In this document: positions 18,385 to 29,719 of the stretch, piece by piece | How positions within the stretch are numbered: the stretch's first letter is position 1 | Layout: every line of letters starts with the position of its first letter | NCBI GenBank assembly: GCA_022449455.1 | Contig: JAKUPL010000004.1 | Location: forward strand, 124,001-188,000 | Origin: Alcanivorax sp. | GTDB lineage: Bacteria > Pseudomonadota > Gammaproteobacteria > Pseudomonadales > Alcanivoracaceae | Length of the DNA stretch: 64,000 nucleotides | Direction of reading: 5' to 3' | The notes under the pieces: generated by a model | Databases searched by the model: none | Told to the model about the DNA's origin: nothing | What the model saw: only the letters and a program-made list of their open reading frames with translations | Position numbers and translations under genes: made by a program

Positions 18385-19941
18385 TCAGCGGGCGGTGGCG
18401 GTGCCGCCCAGCCGGCTGAGCAGCAGCGAAGGAATCGCCACCACCACCAGGCTGGCCACCAGGATCCAGAAGCCGTCCTGGTAGGCCAGGATCGAGGCCC
18501 AGATGGCCTCCACCCGGCCCATCAGATGGCCGGCGATGGCCCCTTGCTGGGTGTCCGGCACGCCCAGCCGGCCGGCCAGCTCGGCGAGCTGACCCAGTTG
18601 CTGCTGAGCCTGGCTGTTGCCGGCGTGCACTCCGGCGTTGAGGTGCTGGCCGTGGCTGGCGGTGCGGCGGTCGAGCAGAATCACCAGCGCGGCGGTGCCC
18701 ATGGCGCCGCCCAGTTGCATGGCGAAATTGATGGCCCCGGAGCCGTGGCCGGTGAGCCGTGGCGGCAGCGCGGCGATGGCCTTGGACAGGGTCGGTGGCG
18801 GAAAGGCCGCCATGCCGATGGACAGCACCGCCATGGCCACCGCCAGGTAGGTGAAGCTGGTGTTCCCGTCCATGTGCGTCATCAGCCACACCGCCGCCAG
18901 GGTGCAGGCGAGGCCCGGCAGGGTGATCCAGTGCGGCGGATAGCGGTCGCTGAGCCGGCCCACCATGGGCACCAGCACCGCCAGCACCGCGGTGGAGGGC
19001 AGAAAGATCTGGCCGGCGCTGATCGGACTGTAATGCAGGATCGACTGCACGAACTGGGGCAGCAGATACATGATGCCGTAGAAGGTGCCGCCGAACAGCA
19101 GCATGGCCAGGGTGCCGACCACGAAGGTGCGGTTCTCGAAGATGGCCAGATCCAGCAAGGGATGGGCGGTGCGCTTCTGCCACACCACGAAGGCGGTGCC
19201 GCACACCAGGCCGGTCAGCAGCAGGGTGGGCACGTAGGGGTCGTCCCAGCCCCAGCGCTGGCCATTGGACAGGGCCGCCAGCACCGTGAACACGGCGGTG
19301 AACAGCAGCACCACGCCGGCCCAGTCGAACGGTGGCCGGGGGCCCTTGTGCTCGCGGGGCGGCAGGAAGAAAAAGCCCATCACCACCGCCGCCACGCAGA
19401 TCGGCAGGGTAATGAAGAACACATAGCGCCAGGTGAAGTGCTCCACCAGCCAGCCGCCGATCACCGTGGCCAGGGTCAGTGGCAGCCCCAGACACATACC
19501 GTACATGGCGGTGGCCATGCCCCGGTTCTGCGGCGGGTAGGCGGCGAACAGGGCTTCCATGGCCACCGGCCGGATCAGGCCGGTCATGCCGCCCTGGATC
19601 ACCCGGGCGGCGATCAACATGCCCATGCTCTGGCCCAGGCCGCCCAGGAAGGAGGCGGCGATGAACACCAGCAGCAGCCCCATGAAAGTGGCGCGCTGGC
19701 CCACCGACGCCACCAGCCAGGGGGCGATCAGCAACGACACGGTGGTGGACGCCAGAAAACCGGTGGACAGCCACTGCACCTGGCTGTCGCTCATGCCGAA
19801 GGCGCCCTTTATATAAGGAATGGCCACGTTGACGATGGTGATCGACATGCCCAGCGCCACCAGGCCGAGCATCACGGTGAGGGTTACCCAAAGGCGATAG
19901 CGTGTGCCGTAGCGGTCGAACAGGGCGTCGACCTGGCTCAT
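18385..19941 (-). CDS. MFS drug efflux transporter, DHA2 (EmrB/QacA) family
   Basis: Inner-membrane proton antiporter of 518 aa with about 14 predicted helices. DHA2 features include the early TM1 region, GRVIQGGMTGLIRP-like motif C region seen as ARVIQGGMTGLIRPVAMEALF, and a long final periplasmic/cytoplasmic loop before the last helix (HLMGRVEAIWASILAYQDGFWILVA). Shine-Dalgarno GGGAGAT lies before the ATG. It pairs with the HlyD-type adaptor downstream, implying export of toxic compounds across the envelope with an outer-membrane channel encoded elsewhere. A palindrome upstream may be an operator. Confidence 0.9.
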   Translation of the reverse strand: MSQVDALFDRYGTRYRLWVTLTVMLGLVALGMSITIVNVAIPYIKGAFGMSDSQVQWLSTGFLASTTVSLLIAPWLVASVGQRATFMGLLLVFIAASFLGGLGQSMGMLIAARVIQGGMTGLIRPVAMEALFAAYPPQNRGMATAMYGMCLGLPLTLATVIGGWLVEHFTWRYVFFITLPICVAAVVMGFFFLPPREHKGPRPPFDWAGVVLLFTAVFTVLAALSNGQRWGWDDPYVPTLLLTGLVCGTAFVVWQKRTAHPLLDLAIFENRTFVVGTLAMLLFGGTFYGIMYLLPQFVQSILHYSPISAGQIFLPSTAVLAVLVPMVGRLSDRYPPHWITLPGLACTLAAVWLMTHMDGNTSFTYLAVAMAVLSIGMAAFPPPTLSKAIAALPPRLTGHGSGAINFAMQLGGAMGTAALVILLDRRTASHGQHLNAGVHAGNSQAQQQLGQLAELAGRLGVPDTQQGAIAGHLMGRVEAIWASILAYQDGFWILVASLVVVAIPSLLLSRLGGTATAR

Positions 19942-19979
19942 GGAAATCTCCCGGCTGGAATTGGAAAGGTGGGTATTTT

Positions 19980-19996
19980 AGTCAACTTATATGACT
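19980..19996 (-). promoter_or_regulatory. Palindrome upstream of the efflux operon, possible operator
   Basis: AGTCA (19980-19984) and TGACT (19992-19996) are inverted around a 7-nt AT-rich spacer, about 40 nt before the transporter ATG in an AT-rich gap. On the minus strand it overlaps a TTGACT box and abuts a TAAAAT box, so a repressor here could block a promoter. No regulator gene is adjacent. Confidence 0.4.
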
Positions 19997-20046
19997 TATT
20001 TCCATCGGAATTTTCTATCGGCTTTTGTGGCTGGAGGCGAGGGCGG

Positions 20047-22233
20047 TTACAGCAGATCGATGGGGTCCACATCCAGGTGCCAGCGGCAGCGCCGGCCGGA
20101 GGGCAGTTCCCGGGCCAGCGCCATGAGGGCGTCGAGCACGCCGTGCAGGGGCGGGCGCTGGGGGCTTTGCAGCAGCAATTGGGCGCGGTAGCGGCCGGCG
20201 CGCTTCTCCATCGGTGCCGGCACCGGGCCGAGCACCTGCACCTCGGGGTGACCGGGCAGCCGCTGCGCGCATTCATCGAGGAACTGCATTGCCTGCTCCA
20301 TGGCCATGGCCTCGCAGCGCAGCAGCGCCAGGTGCCCGAACGGCGGCAGGCCGGCGCCGCGGCGCTCGTCCAGCAGGGCGTCGGCCAGAGCGTGGTAGTC
20401 CCCGGCGGCGGCCAGGCGCACCAGGTGGTGGTCGCCGTGGCGGCTCTGCATCAGCACCCGGCCGGGGCGGTCCTGGCGCCCACTGCGGCCGGCCACCTGC
20501 AGCAGCAATTGCGCGGCCTGCTCGGGGCCCCGGAAGTCGGCGCTGAGAAAGCCGGCGTCCATGTTCATGATCACCGCCAGGCTGAGGCGCGGGAAATGGT
20601 GGCCCTTGGCCAGCATCTGGGTGCCCACCAGCACCGCCGGCTCGCCCTTCTGGATCTGCGCCAGCTTGGCGTCCAGGCTGCCCTTGCGGCGGGTGGTGTC
20701 GCGGTCGATGCGCACCACCGGCGCGTCGCAATGGTCGCTGAGCAGGGCTTCCAGTTTTTCCGTGCCGGCGCCGGCGTCGGTGAGGTTGGTGGAGCCGCAC
20801 TGGCCACAGCGCTGTGGCACCCGGTGCTGGTGGCCGCAGTGGTGGCAGCGCAGTTGATGCTCGCTGCGGTGCCAGGTCATCAGGCTGTCGCAGCGCGGGC
20901 ATTCGTCCTGCCAGCCGCAATCCCGGCACAGGATCACCGGCGCGAAGCCGCGCCGGTTGAGAAACACCAGCGCTTGCTCGCCCTTGGCGAGGGTGCGCTC
21001 GATGGCGGTGAGCGAGGTGGGCAGCAGCGGCCGGTCCGGGGTGGCGTCGCGGGCGTCCAGCAGTTCGATGGCCGGGGCCACGGCGCCGCCGGCCCGCTCG
21101 CGCAGGCGTAGCCAGTGATAGCGTCCGGCGCGGGCCAGCTGCAGGGTTTCCAGGGACGGCGTGGCGCTGCCGTGCACCACCGGTACGTCTAGTTGCTGGG
21201 CGCGCCAGGTGGCCAGATCGCGGGCGTGGTAGCGGAAACCGTCCTGTTGTTTCAGGGAGGCATCGTGGGCCTCGTCGACGATGATCAGGCCGGGCCGCGC
21301 CAGCGGCGTGAACACCGCCGAGCGGGTGCCGATCAGGATGCGCGCCCGCCCGTCCCGGGCGGCCACCCAGGCGTCCAGCCGTTCCCGGTCGGTGAGGCCG
21401 GAATGCAGCACCGTCACCGGCACCGCGAAGCGCTGGCGGAAGCGGCGCAGGGTCTGCGGGGTCAGGCCGATCTCCGGCACCAGCACCAGTACCTGTTTGC
21501 CAGCGGCCAGCACCGGCGCCATCGCCTGCAGGTACACCTCGGTCTTGCCGCTGCCGGTGACGCCGTCGAGCAGGAACGGCTGGAAGCCCTCGGCGGCGGT
21601 GATCGCTTCGATGGCGGCGCGCTGCTCGCCGCTGGCGCGCAGGGCCGGCTCGGCGCGCACGTCCTCCACCTCCGCCGGCGCCGCCGGGCCGATTTCCACC
21701 CGCTCCACCCATTGCTTGTCGCGCAGGGCCTGCAGCGCCGGCCGCGATACCGACAGGGCCTCCAGCATGGCCGGGGTCAGCCCGCGCGGGTGCTCGCCCA
21801 GCACCTGCAGGGCCTGCAGCTGGCGGGGCGCCCGTGACAGCCGCTCCGGCGCCACGTGGTGGCCCCGGTCGGTGAGGCGCCAGCGCACCTCGCCGCCGGC
21901 GCGGGCCGGCTGGCCCTGGCGCAGCAACGCCGGCAGCACGAAATTGAGGACCTCGCCGAGGGGGTGGTGGTAGTAGCGGGCGGCACGCTCGCACAGACTA
22001 TAAAGGAAGGGGTCGATGACCGGCTCGTCGTCGAGCACCTGTTTGACGGCTTTGAGCTGTTTGCGGTCGCTGGGTTCCAGGCCGTGCACCACGCCCACCA
22101 GGGTGCGGCGGCCGAACGGCACTTCCACCCGGCAGCCGCGTTCGGGCCGAGGGCCGTCCGCCGGCAGGCGGTAGTCGAAGCAGCCGGGCAGGGGCACCGG
22201 CAGGGCGACCTGTACAACGGAGGGAGAAGGCAC
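20047..22233 (-). CDS. priA: Primosomal protein N' (replication restart helicase PriA)
   Basis: 3'-5' DNA helicase that recognises stalled forks and loads the primosome. It has the N-terminal DNA-binding domain (PVPLPGCFDYRLP, GCRVEVPFGRRTLVGVV), Walker A GVTGSGKTEVY, the DEAH box IVDEAHD, and two zinc clusters with eight cysteines (CRDCGWQDECPRC and CHHCGHQHRVPQRCGQCG). Late helicase motifs are VGTQMLAKGHHFP and QVAGRSGRQDRPG. 728 aa, normal. Start is GTG at 22233 without an obvious Shine-Dalgarno. Divergent from rpmE, as in many Gammaproteobacteria. Confidence 0.97.
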   Translation of the reverse strand: MPSPSVVQVALPVPLPGCFDYRLPADGPRPERGCRVEVPFGRRTLVGVVHGLEPSDRKQLKAVKQVLDDEPVIDPFLYSLCERAARYYHHPLGEVLNFVLPALLRQGQPARAGGEVRWRLTDRGHHVAPERLSRAPRQLQALQVLGEHPRGLTPAMLEALSVSRPALQALRDKQWVERVEIGPAAPAEVEDVRAEPALRASGEQRAAIEAITAAEGFQPFLLDGVTGSGKTEVYLQAMAPVLAAGKQVLVLVPEIGLTPQTLRRFRQRFAVPVTVLHSGLTDRERLDAWVAARDGRARILIGTRSAVFTPLARPGLIIVDEAHDASLKQQDGFRYHARDLATWRAQQLDVPVVHGSATPSLETLQLARAGRYHWLRLRERAGGAVAPAIELLDARDATPDRPLLPTSLTAIERTLAKGEQALVFLNRRGFAPVILCRDCGWQDECPRCDSLMTWHRSEHQLRCHHCGHQHRVPQRCGQCGSTNLTDAGAGTEKLEALLSDHCDAPVVRIDRDTTRRKGSLDAKLAQIQKGEPAVLVGTQMLAKGHHFPRLSLAVIMNMDAGFLSADFRGPEQAAQLLLQVAGRSGRQDRPGRVLMQSRHGDHHLVRLAAAGDYHALADALLDERRGAGLPPFGHLALLRCEAMAMEQAMQFLDECAQRLPGHPEVQVLGPVPAPMEKRAGRYRAQLLLQSPQRPPLHGVLDALMALARELPSGRRCRWHLDVDPIDLL

Positions 22234-22253
22234 GGGGAGCGTCCGGTTATCTC

Positions 22254-22281
22254 TTGCGCATCGGTGTCAAGCTGTTATGAT
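22254..22281 (+). promoter_or_regulatory. Promoter for rpmE
   Basis: TTGCGC (22254-22259), 16-nt spacer and TATGAT (22276-22281), about 80 nt before the rpmE ATG. A small CCCGA/TCGGG hairpin lies in the leader. Confidence 0.5.
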
Positions 22282-22361
22282 TCGCCTTCACTTTTGCCCG
22301 GCGCAAGCCAGTGTGGTGCCCGACGAGAGGCTCGGGTGGCGACACCAGAAGGAGCTTTGCT

Positions 22362-22583
22362 ATGAAACCAGAGATTCATCCCGATTACCAGGACGTCACC
22401 GTGACCTGCAGTTGCGGCAACGTGATCGAAACCCGTTCCACCCGTGGCGGCAGCCTCGAAGTGGACGTGTGCTCCGCCTGCCATCCTTTCTACACCGGCA
22501 AGCAGAAGCAGGCGGACAGCGGTGGCCAGATCGATAAGTTCAAACAGCGCTTCGGCATGATGCGCTCAGGCAAGAACAAGTAA
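22362..22583 (+). CDS. rpmE: 50S ribosomal protein L31 (zinc-binding form)
   Basis: Ribosomal large-subunit protein of 73 aa. It starts [27 protein letters not shown] and has the Cys pair CSC and the later [13 protein letters not shown], so it is the zinc-containing (C+) paralogue rather than YkgM/RpmE2. The ATG is preceded by a perfect AAGGAG. Monocistronic: own promoter and a strong terminator downstream. Confidence 0.98.
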   Translation: MKPEIHPDYQDVTVTCSCGNVIETRSTRGGSLEVDVCSACHPFYTGKQKQADSGGQIDKFKQRFGMMRSGKNK

Positions 22584-22611
22584 ATACTAAAAGCTCGAAG
22601 TCTTGCCTGTG

Positions 22612-22636
22612 AAAAGCACCCGCCAGGGTGCTTTTT
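22612..22636 (+). terminator. Intrinsic terminator after rpmE
   Basis: The 10-bp stem AAAAGCACCC/GGGTGCTTTT has a GCCA loop and ends in a run of five T residues. Confidence 0.95.
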
Positions 22637-22683
22637 GCTTTTCAAAGTGTGATTTTTGTCATTGAGTGTTTGTGGAGACCCCC

Positions 22684-23958
22684 ATGTCCGAGGATCTGAA
22701 AAAGGCGGCCCTGGAATACCACGCCAAACCGCGTCCGGGGAAGATCAGCGTTGAGGTGACCAAGCCGGCGGCGACCAGCCGCGACCTCAGCCTGGCGTAC
22801 AGCCCCGGGGTGGCGGAGCCGGTGCGCGAGATCGCGCGCGAACCGGAACTGGCCTACCGGTTCACGTCCAAGGGCAATCTGGTGGCGGTGATCAGCGATG
22901 GCAGCGCGATTCTCGGCCTGGGCAATCTGGGCGCGCTGGCGTCCAAGCCGGTGATGGAAGGCAAGGGCATCCTGTTCAAGCTGTTCGCCGGTATCGACGT
23001 ATTCGATATCGAGGTGGACGCCGAGGACCCGCAGGCGTTCATCGACACGGTAATGCGCATTCACCGCACCTTCGGCGGCATCAATCTGGAAGACATCCGC
23101 GCGCCGGAATGCTTCGAGATCGAGCGCGTGCTCAAGGAGCAGTGCGACGTGCCGGTGTTCCACGATGACCAGCACGGCACCGCCATCGTGGTCGGCGCCG
23201 GTCTGCTCAACGCCCTGGAGATTCAGGGCAAGCGCATCCAGGACATCAAGGTGGTGTGCGTGGGCGCCGGCGCCGCCGGCGTCGCCTCCGTGCGGCTGCT
23301 GATCGAAATGGGCGCGCGCAAGGAAAACATCCTGGTGCTGGACCGCAAGGGTGTGATCCACAGCCGCCGTGACGACCTCAATCAGTACAAGGCGGCGCTG
23401 GCCAACGACACCGACAAGCGTACCCTGGACGACGCCGTGGACGGCGCGGACGTGTTCATCGGCGTGTCCGGCCCGGACATGCTGACCTCGGAGATGGTCA
23501 AGAAGATGGCGCCCAAGCCGATCATCTTCGCGCTGGCCAACCCGGACCCGGAGATCCGCCCGGAAGTGGCCAAGGCCGCCCGTGCCGACGCCATCATCGC
23601 CACCGGCCGCTCGGACTACCCGAACCAGGTGAACAACGTGCTGTGTTTCCCGTACATGTTCCGGGGGGCCCTGGACGTGCGCTCCACGTCCATCAACGAG
23701 GAAATGAAGATCGCCGCGGTGCACGCCATCGCCGAGCTGGTGCGCGAGGCACCGCCCAAGGAAGTGCTGGACGCCTACGGCGGCGGCGAACTGAAATTCG
23801 GTGCCGACTACATCATTCCCAAGCCCAATGACCCGCGTCTGCTGGGCCGGGTATCGGCGGCGGTGGCCAACGCGGCGGTGGAATCCGGCGTGGCGCGCAA
23901 GGGCTACCCGTCCCACTACCCGCTCAACTCGCTGAGCGAGATTTTCCCGGAGCTGTAA
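22684..23958 (+). CDS. NADP-type malic enzyme (short form)
   Basis: Oxidative decarboxylation of malate to pyruvate with NAD(P)H formation. It has the malic-enzyme signature [10 protein letters not shown], a Lys/Asp-containing [13 protein letters not shown], the metal-binding FHDDQHGTA, and a Rossmann motif [12 protein letters not shown]. At 424 aa it is the short two-domain form and lacks the C-terminal phosphotransacetylase-like domain of MaeB. Start ATG 22684 has GGAG 7 nt upstream; an earlier in-frame start adds six residues without support. Convergent with ponA, separated by repeat element B, which acts as terminator. Confidence 0.93.
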   Translation: MSEDLKKAALEYHAKPRPGKISVEVTKPAATSRDLSLAYSPGVAEPVREIAREPELAYRFTSKGNLVAVISDGSAILGLGNLGALASKPVMEGKGILFKLFAGIDVFDIEVDAEDPQAFIDTVMRIHRTFGGINLEDIRAPECFEIERVLKEQCDVPVFHDDQHGTAIVVGAGLLNALEIQGKRIQDIKVVCVGAGAAGVASVRLLIEMGARKENILVLDRKGVIHSRRDDLNQYKAALANDTDKRTLDDAVDGADVFIGVSGPDMLTSEMVKKMAPKPIIFALANPDPEIRPEVAKAARADAIIATGRSDYPNQVNNVLCFPYMFRGALDVRSTSINEEMKIAAVHAIAELVREAPPKEVLDAYGGGELKFGADYIIPKPNDPRLLGRVSAAVANAAVESGVARKGYPSHYPLNSLSEIFPEL

Positions 23959-23981
23959 AGGCCGCTGGCGCGGCGGTTACA

Positions 23982-24066
23982 AGTTGAAAATGAAAAGTTG
24001 AAACGCGAAGGGGGCGCTGCCAATTGGCCGCGCCCCCTTCTTGTTTTTCCCTTTCAACTTTTAACT
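23982..24066. repeat. Heptamer inverted-repeat element B
   Basis: Left arm 23982-24002 has three 7-nt units (AGTTGAA, AATGAAA, AGTTGAA) followed by ACGCG; right arm 24053-24066 has inverted units TTCAACT and TTTAACT. The core is the terminator hairpin listed separately. The element fills the gap between the convergent malic enzyme gene and ponA. Confidence 0.8.
24007..24048 (+). terminator. Intrinsic terminator between the malic enzyme gene and ponA
   Basis: A perfect 10-bp stem (24007-24016 with 24031-24040) is followed by TTGTTTTT. The flanking heptamer arms can extend the stem, so it may work in both directions for the two convergent genes. Confidence 0.85.
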
Positions 24067-24083
24067 TGTCGCTTGCGACCGAT

Positions 24084-26621
24084 TCAGAAAATCTGCTCCG
24101 GGGTGCGGCCGTCGTTGCTGTGCGGCGACTCCAGCTCCGGCACATTGTCCTCGCGGAAGTACTCGAAGATCGCATCCTGGTTGTCCGGGCGCGCCTGCAG
24201 GCCGCTTTCCGGATCGATGCGCACCGACACGATGCCCGGCGGTTGCGGCGTGTACCGCTCCTCCACGCCGTCCAGAGCCTTGCCCATGTAATCGATCCAG
24301 ATCGGCAGGGCGGCGCGGCCTCCGTATTCGCCCCAGCCCAGGGTGGCGGGGCTGTCGAAGCCCACCCAGACGGTGGCGACCAGGGCCGGCGAAAAGCCGG
24401 AGAACCAGGCGTCCACCTGGTCGTTGGTGGTGCCGGTTTTGCCGTGCAGGTCGCCCCGGCCCAGGCGGCGGGCGTCGCGGCCGGTACCGCGTTCCACCAC
24501 GTCGTTCAGGATGCTGTTCATCAGCCAGACGATGTTTTCGTCTTCCACCCGCGGTGCCTTCACCGGCGGCGGCTGAATCGGTTTGCCGTCCTCGTCGGTA
24601 TCCGGGGTGCTTTCCGCCACCGCGTCGTCATCCTGGACCACCGCGCAGGGCGCTTCGCATTTTTCCACCCGGGGTGCTTTCCACAGCACCTTGCCGTTCT
24701 TGTCCTCGATGCGTTCCAGGAAGTAGGGCGTTACCCGGTAGCCGCCGTTGGCGAAGATGGCGTAGGCGCCGGCCAGCTCCAGGGGCGTCAGGGAGGCGCT
24801 GCCCAGGGCCAGGGACAGGTCCCGCTGGAAGCGCTCGGTGGGCAGCCCGAAATGGTTGAGGGTGTTCATGGTCTGGCCGATGCCGACCTGACGCAGAATG
24901 CGGATCGACACCAGATTGAGCGACCGGTAGAGCGCCTCGCGCAGCCGGGTGGGGCCGTAGAAGCGCTCGCTGGCGCCGGTGGGGCGCCAGGCCTCGTCCA
25001 GTTCACTGCTGTCGAACACCACCGGGGCGTCATTGATGATGGTGGCCGGGGTGAAACCGTTCTCCAGGGCGGCGGTGTACACGAACGGCTTGAACGCCGA
25101 GCCCACTTGGCGGCGCGCCTGGGTGGCGCGGTTGAACTTGGAGGCGTAGAAGCTGTAACCGCCCTGCAGCGCTTGCACCGCGCCGGTGTCCGGGTCCAGG
25201 GAAACGATGGCGGATTGGGCGCGGGGCAGCTGGGCCAGGCGCCAGTGGGCGTCCTGGTTGTCGCCCACCGGGCGCACGTAGATCACGTCGCCCACCTTGA
25301 GCACGTCGCCGGCGCGGTTCGGCGCCTCGCCCATGTAGCCTTTATTGAGGGCGGGTCTGGCCCACTTGAGGTCGTCCCATTCGAGCACCGCCTGGTTGCC
25401 GTCCGCCAGCAGTACCGCCGCCTGCCGCTCGCGCAGGGCGGTGACCACGGCGGTGTGCAGCGGGCCGTAGGCGGGCTGGTCGCTGAAGCGTTTCACCCAG
25501 GCCGCCCGGTCGTCGTCCAGTTCGTCGCTGTCGTCCGGTTCGGTGGCCTTGGCCAGTTCCGGTTCCGGTTGGTCCTGGTCCGGTGCCGCTTCAGTGTCCT
25601 GGGGCCGGGGCCAGCCCGGGTCCGGCAGGTCATCGGTGTCCACGTGGGCCAACGGGCCGCGGTAGCCGTGGCGTTCATCGTAGGCGTGCAGACCCTGGCG
25701 CAGGGCGGTGACGGCGGCGTTCTGCCGTTCGCTGTTCAGGGTGGTGTAGATGCGCACCCCTTCGGTGTACACGTCCTTGTCCACCAGGTCCTGGGCGGCG
25801 ATGCGCGCGATCTCGCCCATATAGGCCCCTTCCACCTCCGGGCTGGCGGCGTGATAGCGGGCGGTGACCGGTGCCTGGCGGGCGGTTTCCATCTGCTCCT
25901 GGCTGATGGCGCCGGTTTCCTCCATACGGAACAGGATCCAGTTGCGACGCAGCCGCGCCCGCTCCGGGTTGGTGATCGGGTTGTAGGCGGAGGGCGCCTT
26001 GGGCAGGCCGGCGATCATCGCCAGCTGCGGCAGGGTCAGCTCGCCGATCGGCTTGCCGTAGTAGACCTGAGCGGCGGCCTCGGCGCCGTAGGCGCGGTGA
26101 CCCAGATAGATCTTGTTCAGGTACAGCTCGAGGATCTCTTCCTTGCTGAGGATGCGCTCGATTTGGATCGCCAGCACGATCTCGTTGAACTTGCGCAGGA
26201 AGCGCTGCTCCCGGTCGAGGAAGAAGTTGCGCGCCACCTGCATGGTGATGGTCGAGCCGCCGGAGCGGATCTCCTGGTAGCGCACCAGTTCCAGGGCGGC
26301 TCGCAGCAGGCCCTTGGGATCCACCCCGGGGTGCTCGAAGAAGCGTTCGTCCTCGGCGGCCAGCACCGCCTTGACGAACAGCGGCGGAATCTCGTCGTAG
26401 GTGATCGGCTCGCGGCGCTTCTCGCCGTACTCGGCGATCAGCTTGCCGTCGGCGGTGTAGATGCGCAGCGGAATCTGATACTCCACTTCGCGAATGGCCA
26501 CGGCCGCGGGCAGCTGCGGGGCGAGGTAGAGATAGCAGGCGGCGAGGATCAGCAAGGCCCCGGTGATGGCGGCGAGGGCGAGGAGCGCGAGGGCTCGGAT
26601 CCAGGAGGCGGTCAAGTGCAT
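24084..26621 (-). CDS. ponA: Penicillin-binding protein 1A (bifunctional class A)
   Basis: Bifunctional glycosyltransferase/transpeptidase that polymerises and crosslinks peptidoglycan, 845 aa. An N-terminal membrane anchor (about residues 8-30) precedes the GT51 domain with catalytic Glu90 in AAEDERFFEHPG and the GGSTITMQ motif. The transpeptidase has SAFK (active Ser508), SLN (567-569) and KTG. An OB-like insert is interrupted by a very acidic, Pro-rich segment at about 328-372. I chose the ATG at 26621 because it begins the anchor; the longer open frame reads into the AT-rich promoter gap. It is divergent from pilM, a conserved arrangement. Confidence 0.95.
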   Translation of the reverse strand: MHLTASWIRALALLALAAITGALLILAACYLYLAPQLPAAVAIREVEYQIPLRIYTADGKLIAEYGEKRREPITYDEIPPLFVKAVLAAEDERFFEHPGVDPKGLLRAALELVRYQEIRSGGSTITMQVARNFFLDREQRFLRKFNEIVLAIQIERILSKEEILELYLNKIYLGHRAYGAEAAAQVYYGKPIGELTLPQLAMIAGLPKAPSAYNPITNPERARLRRNWILFRMEETGAISQEQMETARQAPVTARYHAASPEVEGAYMGEIARIAAQDLVDKDVYTEGVRIYTTLNSERQNAAVTALRQGLHAYDERHGYRGPLAHVDTDDLPDPGWPRPQDTEAAPDQDQPEPELAKATEPDDSDELDDDRAAWVKRFSDQPAYGPLHTAVVTALRERQAAVLLADGNQAVLEWDDLKWARPALNKGYMGEAPNRAGDVLKVGDVIYVRPVGDNQDAHWRLAQLPRAQSAIVSLDPDTGAVQALQGGYSFYASKFNRATQARRQVGSAFKPFVYTAALENGFTPATIINDAPVVFDSSELDEAWRPTGASERFYGPTRLREALYRSLNLVSIRILRQVGIGQTMNTLNHFGLPTERFQRDLSLALGSASLTPLELAGAYAIFANGGYRVTPYFLERIEDKNGKVLWKAPRVEKCEAPCAVVQDDDAVAESTPDTDEDGKPIQPPPVKAPRVEDENIVWLMNSILNDVVERGTGRDARRLGRGDLHGKTGTTNDQVDAWFSGFSPALVATVWVGFDSPATLGWGEYGGRAALPIWIDYMGKALDGVEERYTPQPPGIVSVRIDPESGLQARPDNQDAIFEYFREDNVPELESPHSNDGRTPEQIF

Positions 26622-26679
26622 ATTGTTGCAATAGCTCTGACGATCGGAAGAAAGGGCTAGCAGACCCGTGAAGCAGGTC

Positions 26680-26685
26680 ATTATA
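26680..26685 (-). promoter_or_regulatory. -10 box (TATAAT) for ponA
   Basis: A perfect TATAAT on the minus strand lies about 60 nt upstream of the ponA ATG inside a markedly AT-rich 200-nt gap shared with the pilM operon. No good -35 box is visible at 16-18 nt, so strength is uncertain. Confidence 0.45.
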
Positions 26686-26797
26686 CGGTGGAAAGGTTGT
26701 TGTGATCTAATATCCGTTCTGTTATTACTAATTTCTAAAGTGGTTGAGCATAAAAGCCACGTAACTACATATTTTAGAAGCAAAAAAGCCTCCATAA

Positions 26798-28469
<1,672 letters not shown>

Positions 28470-28473
<4 letters not shown>

Positions 28474-29150
28474 AAGCGTCCGAACTGAAAAATCTGGATG
28501 TGCGCGATCTGATCGACGAGCTCAACAGTCTGGATTTCGAGAACGTGGGCGGCTGGCCGCTGCCGGTGAAGATCGGCGCCGCTATCCTGGTGTTCGCGGC
28601 GATCCTGTTGCTCGGCTATTTCCTGGCCATCAAGGATCTGAACGCGCGCCATGGGCAGTTGGAGCGGGAAGAGACCTCGCTGCTGGAAAGCTACGAGAAG
28701 AAGGCGTTCCAGGCCCACAATCTGGAACAGTACCGCCAGCAGCTGGTGGAAATGGAGGCCAGCTTCGAGACCCTGAAGAGCCAGCTGCCCCGCGACACCG
28801 AGGTGCCGGGCCTGCTCGAGGACATCACCCACACCGGTCTCGGCAGTGGCCTGGAGTTCGAGACCATCGAGCTCAAGGACGAGGTCAAGAAGGAATTCTA
28901 CGCCGAGCTGCCCATTGATATCCGGGTGATCGGCGATTACCACGGCTTCGGCTCGTTCGTGTCCGGGGTGGCGGCGCTGCCGCGGATCGTCACGCTCCAT
29001 GATTTCAAGATCGCGCCACTGAAGAGCGACAACAAGGAGCCCGGGGGGCTGCTGGACATGGCCATTACGGCCAAGACCTACCGCTACGCGGAAGGCGGGG
29101 ACGGCAGCGACGGCAATAAGAAGCAGGCCGGGAAGAAGGGTCGCTCCTGA
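28470..29150 (+). CDS. pilO: Type IV pilus assembly protein PilO
   Basis: Partner of PilN in the inner-membrane alignment complex, 226 aa. A short cytoplasmic helix with LNSLDFENVGGWPLPVKIG leads into one membrane helix (about 34-54), a coiled coil (SYEKKAFQAHNLEQYRQQL) and a ferredoxin-like domain with PIDIRVIGDYHGFGSFVSGVAALPRIVTL. The Lys-rich C-terminal tail is typical. The start overlaps pilN by 4 nt. Confidence 0.95.
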
Positions 29151-29161
29151 GGGGAACACAG

Positions 29162-29698
29162 ATGAGAGCACGCAACGCCATCGCGCGGGGGATCATGGTG
29201 GTGACGGTAACGGCCCTGCTCGGCGGTTGCGGCGGCGGCGCCAATCTCGGCCAGCTGGACGCCCGGCTGGAAGAGATCAAGGCGCGGCCCCGTGGCCGCA
29301 TCGAGCCGCCGCCGGAGTTCAAGCCGATCGCCACCTACAGTTACGCGGCGCACAAGCTGCGCCCGCCGTTCAGCCCGCCGCAGGACCAGAAGCTGCTGGA
29401 AGTGCCGGAGGGTCGGGCGGTGGAGCCGGATCTGAGCCGGCCCAAGGAATACCTGGAAGGCTTCAGCCTCGACTCGCTGGCCATGGTCGGTACCATCACC
29501 CGGCCGGGCAATCCGCTGGAGGCGCTGATCGCCGACCCCAGCGGCGCGGTCACCCGGGTGCGGGTGGGCAGCCATATGGGCAAGAACTACGGGCGCGTGG
29601 TGGATGTGGGCGCCGGCCAGCTCGGGCTGGTGGAAATCGTGCCGGATGGACAAGGGGGCTGGGTGGAACGCTCCCGGAATATTACGCTTGCTGACTAA
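29162..29698 (+). CDS. pilP: Type IV pilus lipoprotein PilP
   Basis: Inner-membrane lipoprotein that links PilNO to the PilQ secretin. It has a type II signal peptide ending in LLGGC, a disordered linker with KPIATYSYAAHKLRPPF, and a small beta domain with MVGTITRPGNPLEALIADPSG and RVGSHMGKNYGRVVDV. 178 aa. It starts 11 nt after the pilO stop, with GAGGGGAA upstream. Confidence 0.95.
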   Translation: MRARNAIARGIMVVTVTALLGGCGGGANLGQLDARLEEIKARPRGRIEPPPEFKPIATYSYAAHKLRPPFSPPQDQKLLEVPEGRAVEPDLSRPKEYLEGFSLDSLAMVGTITRPGNPLEALIADPSGAVTRVRVGSHMGKNYGRVVDVGAGQLGLVEIVPDGQGGWVERSRNITLAD

Positions 29699-29719
29699 CT
29701 GTTGCTGGGGATGCCAGTT

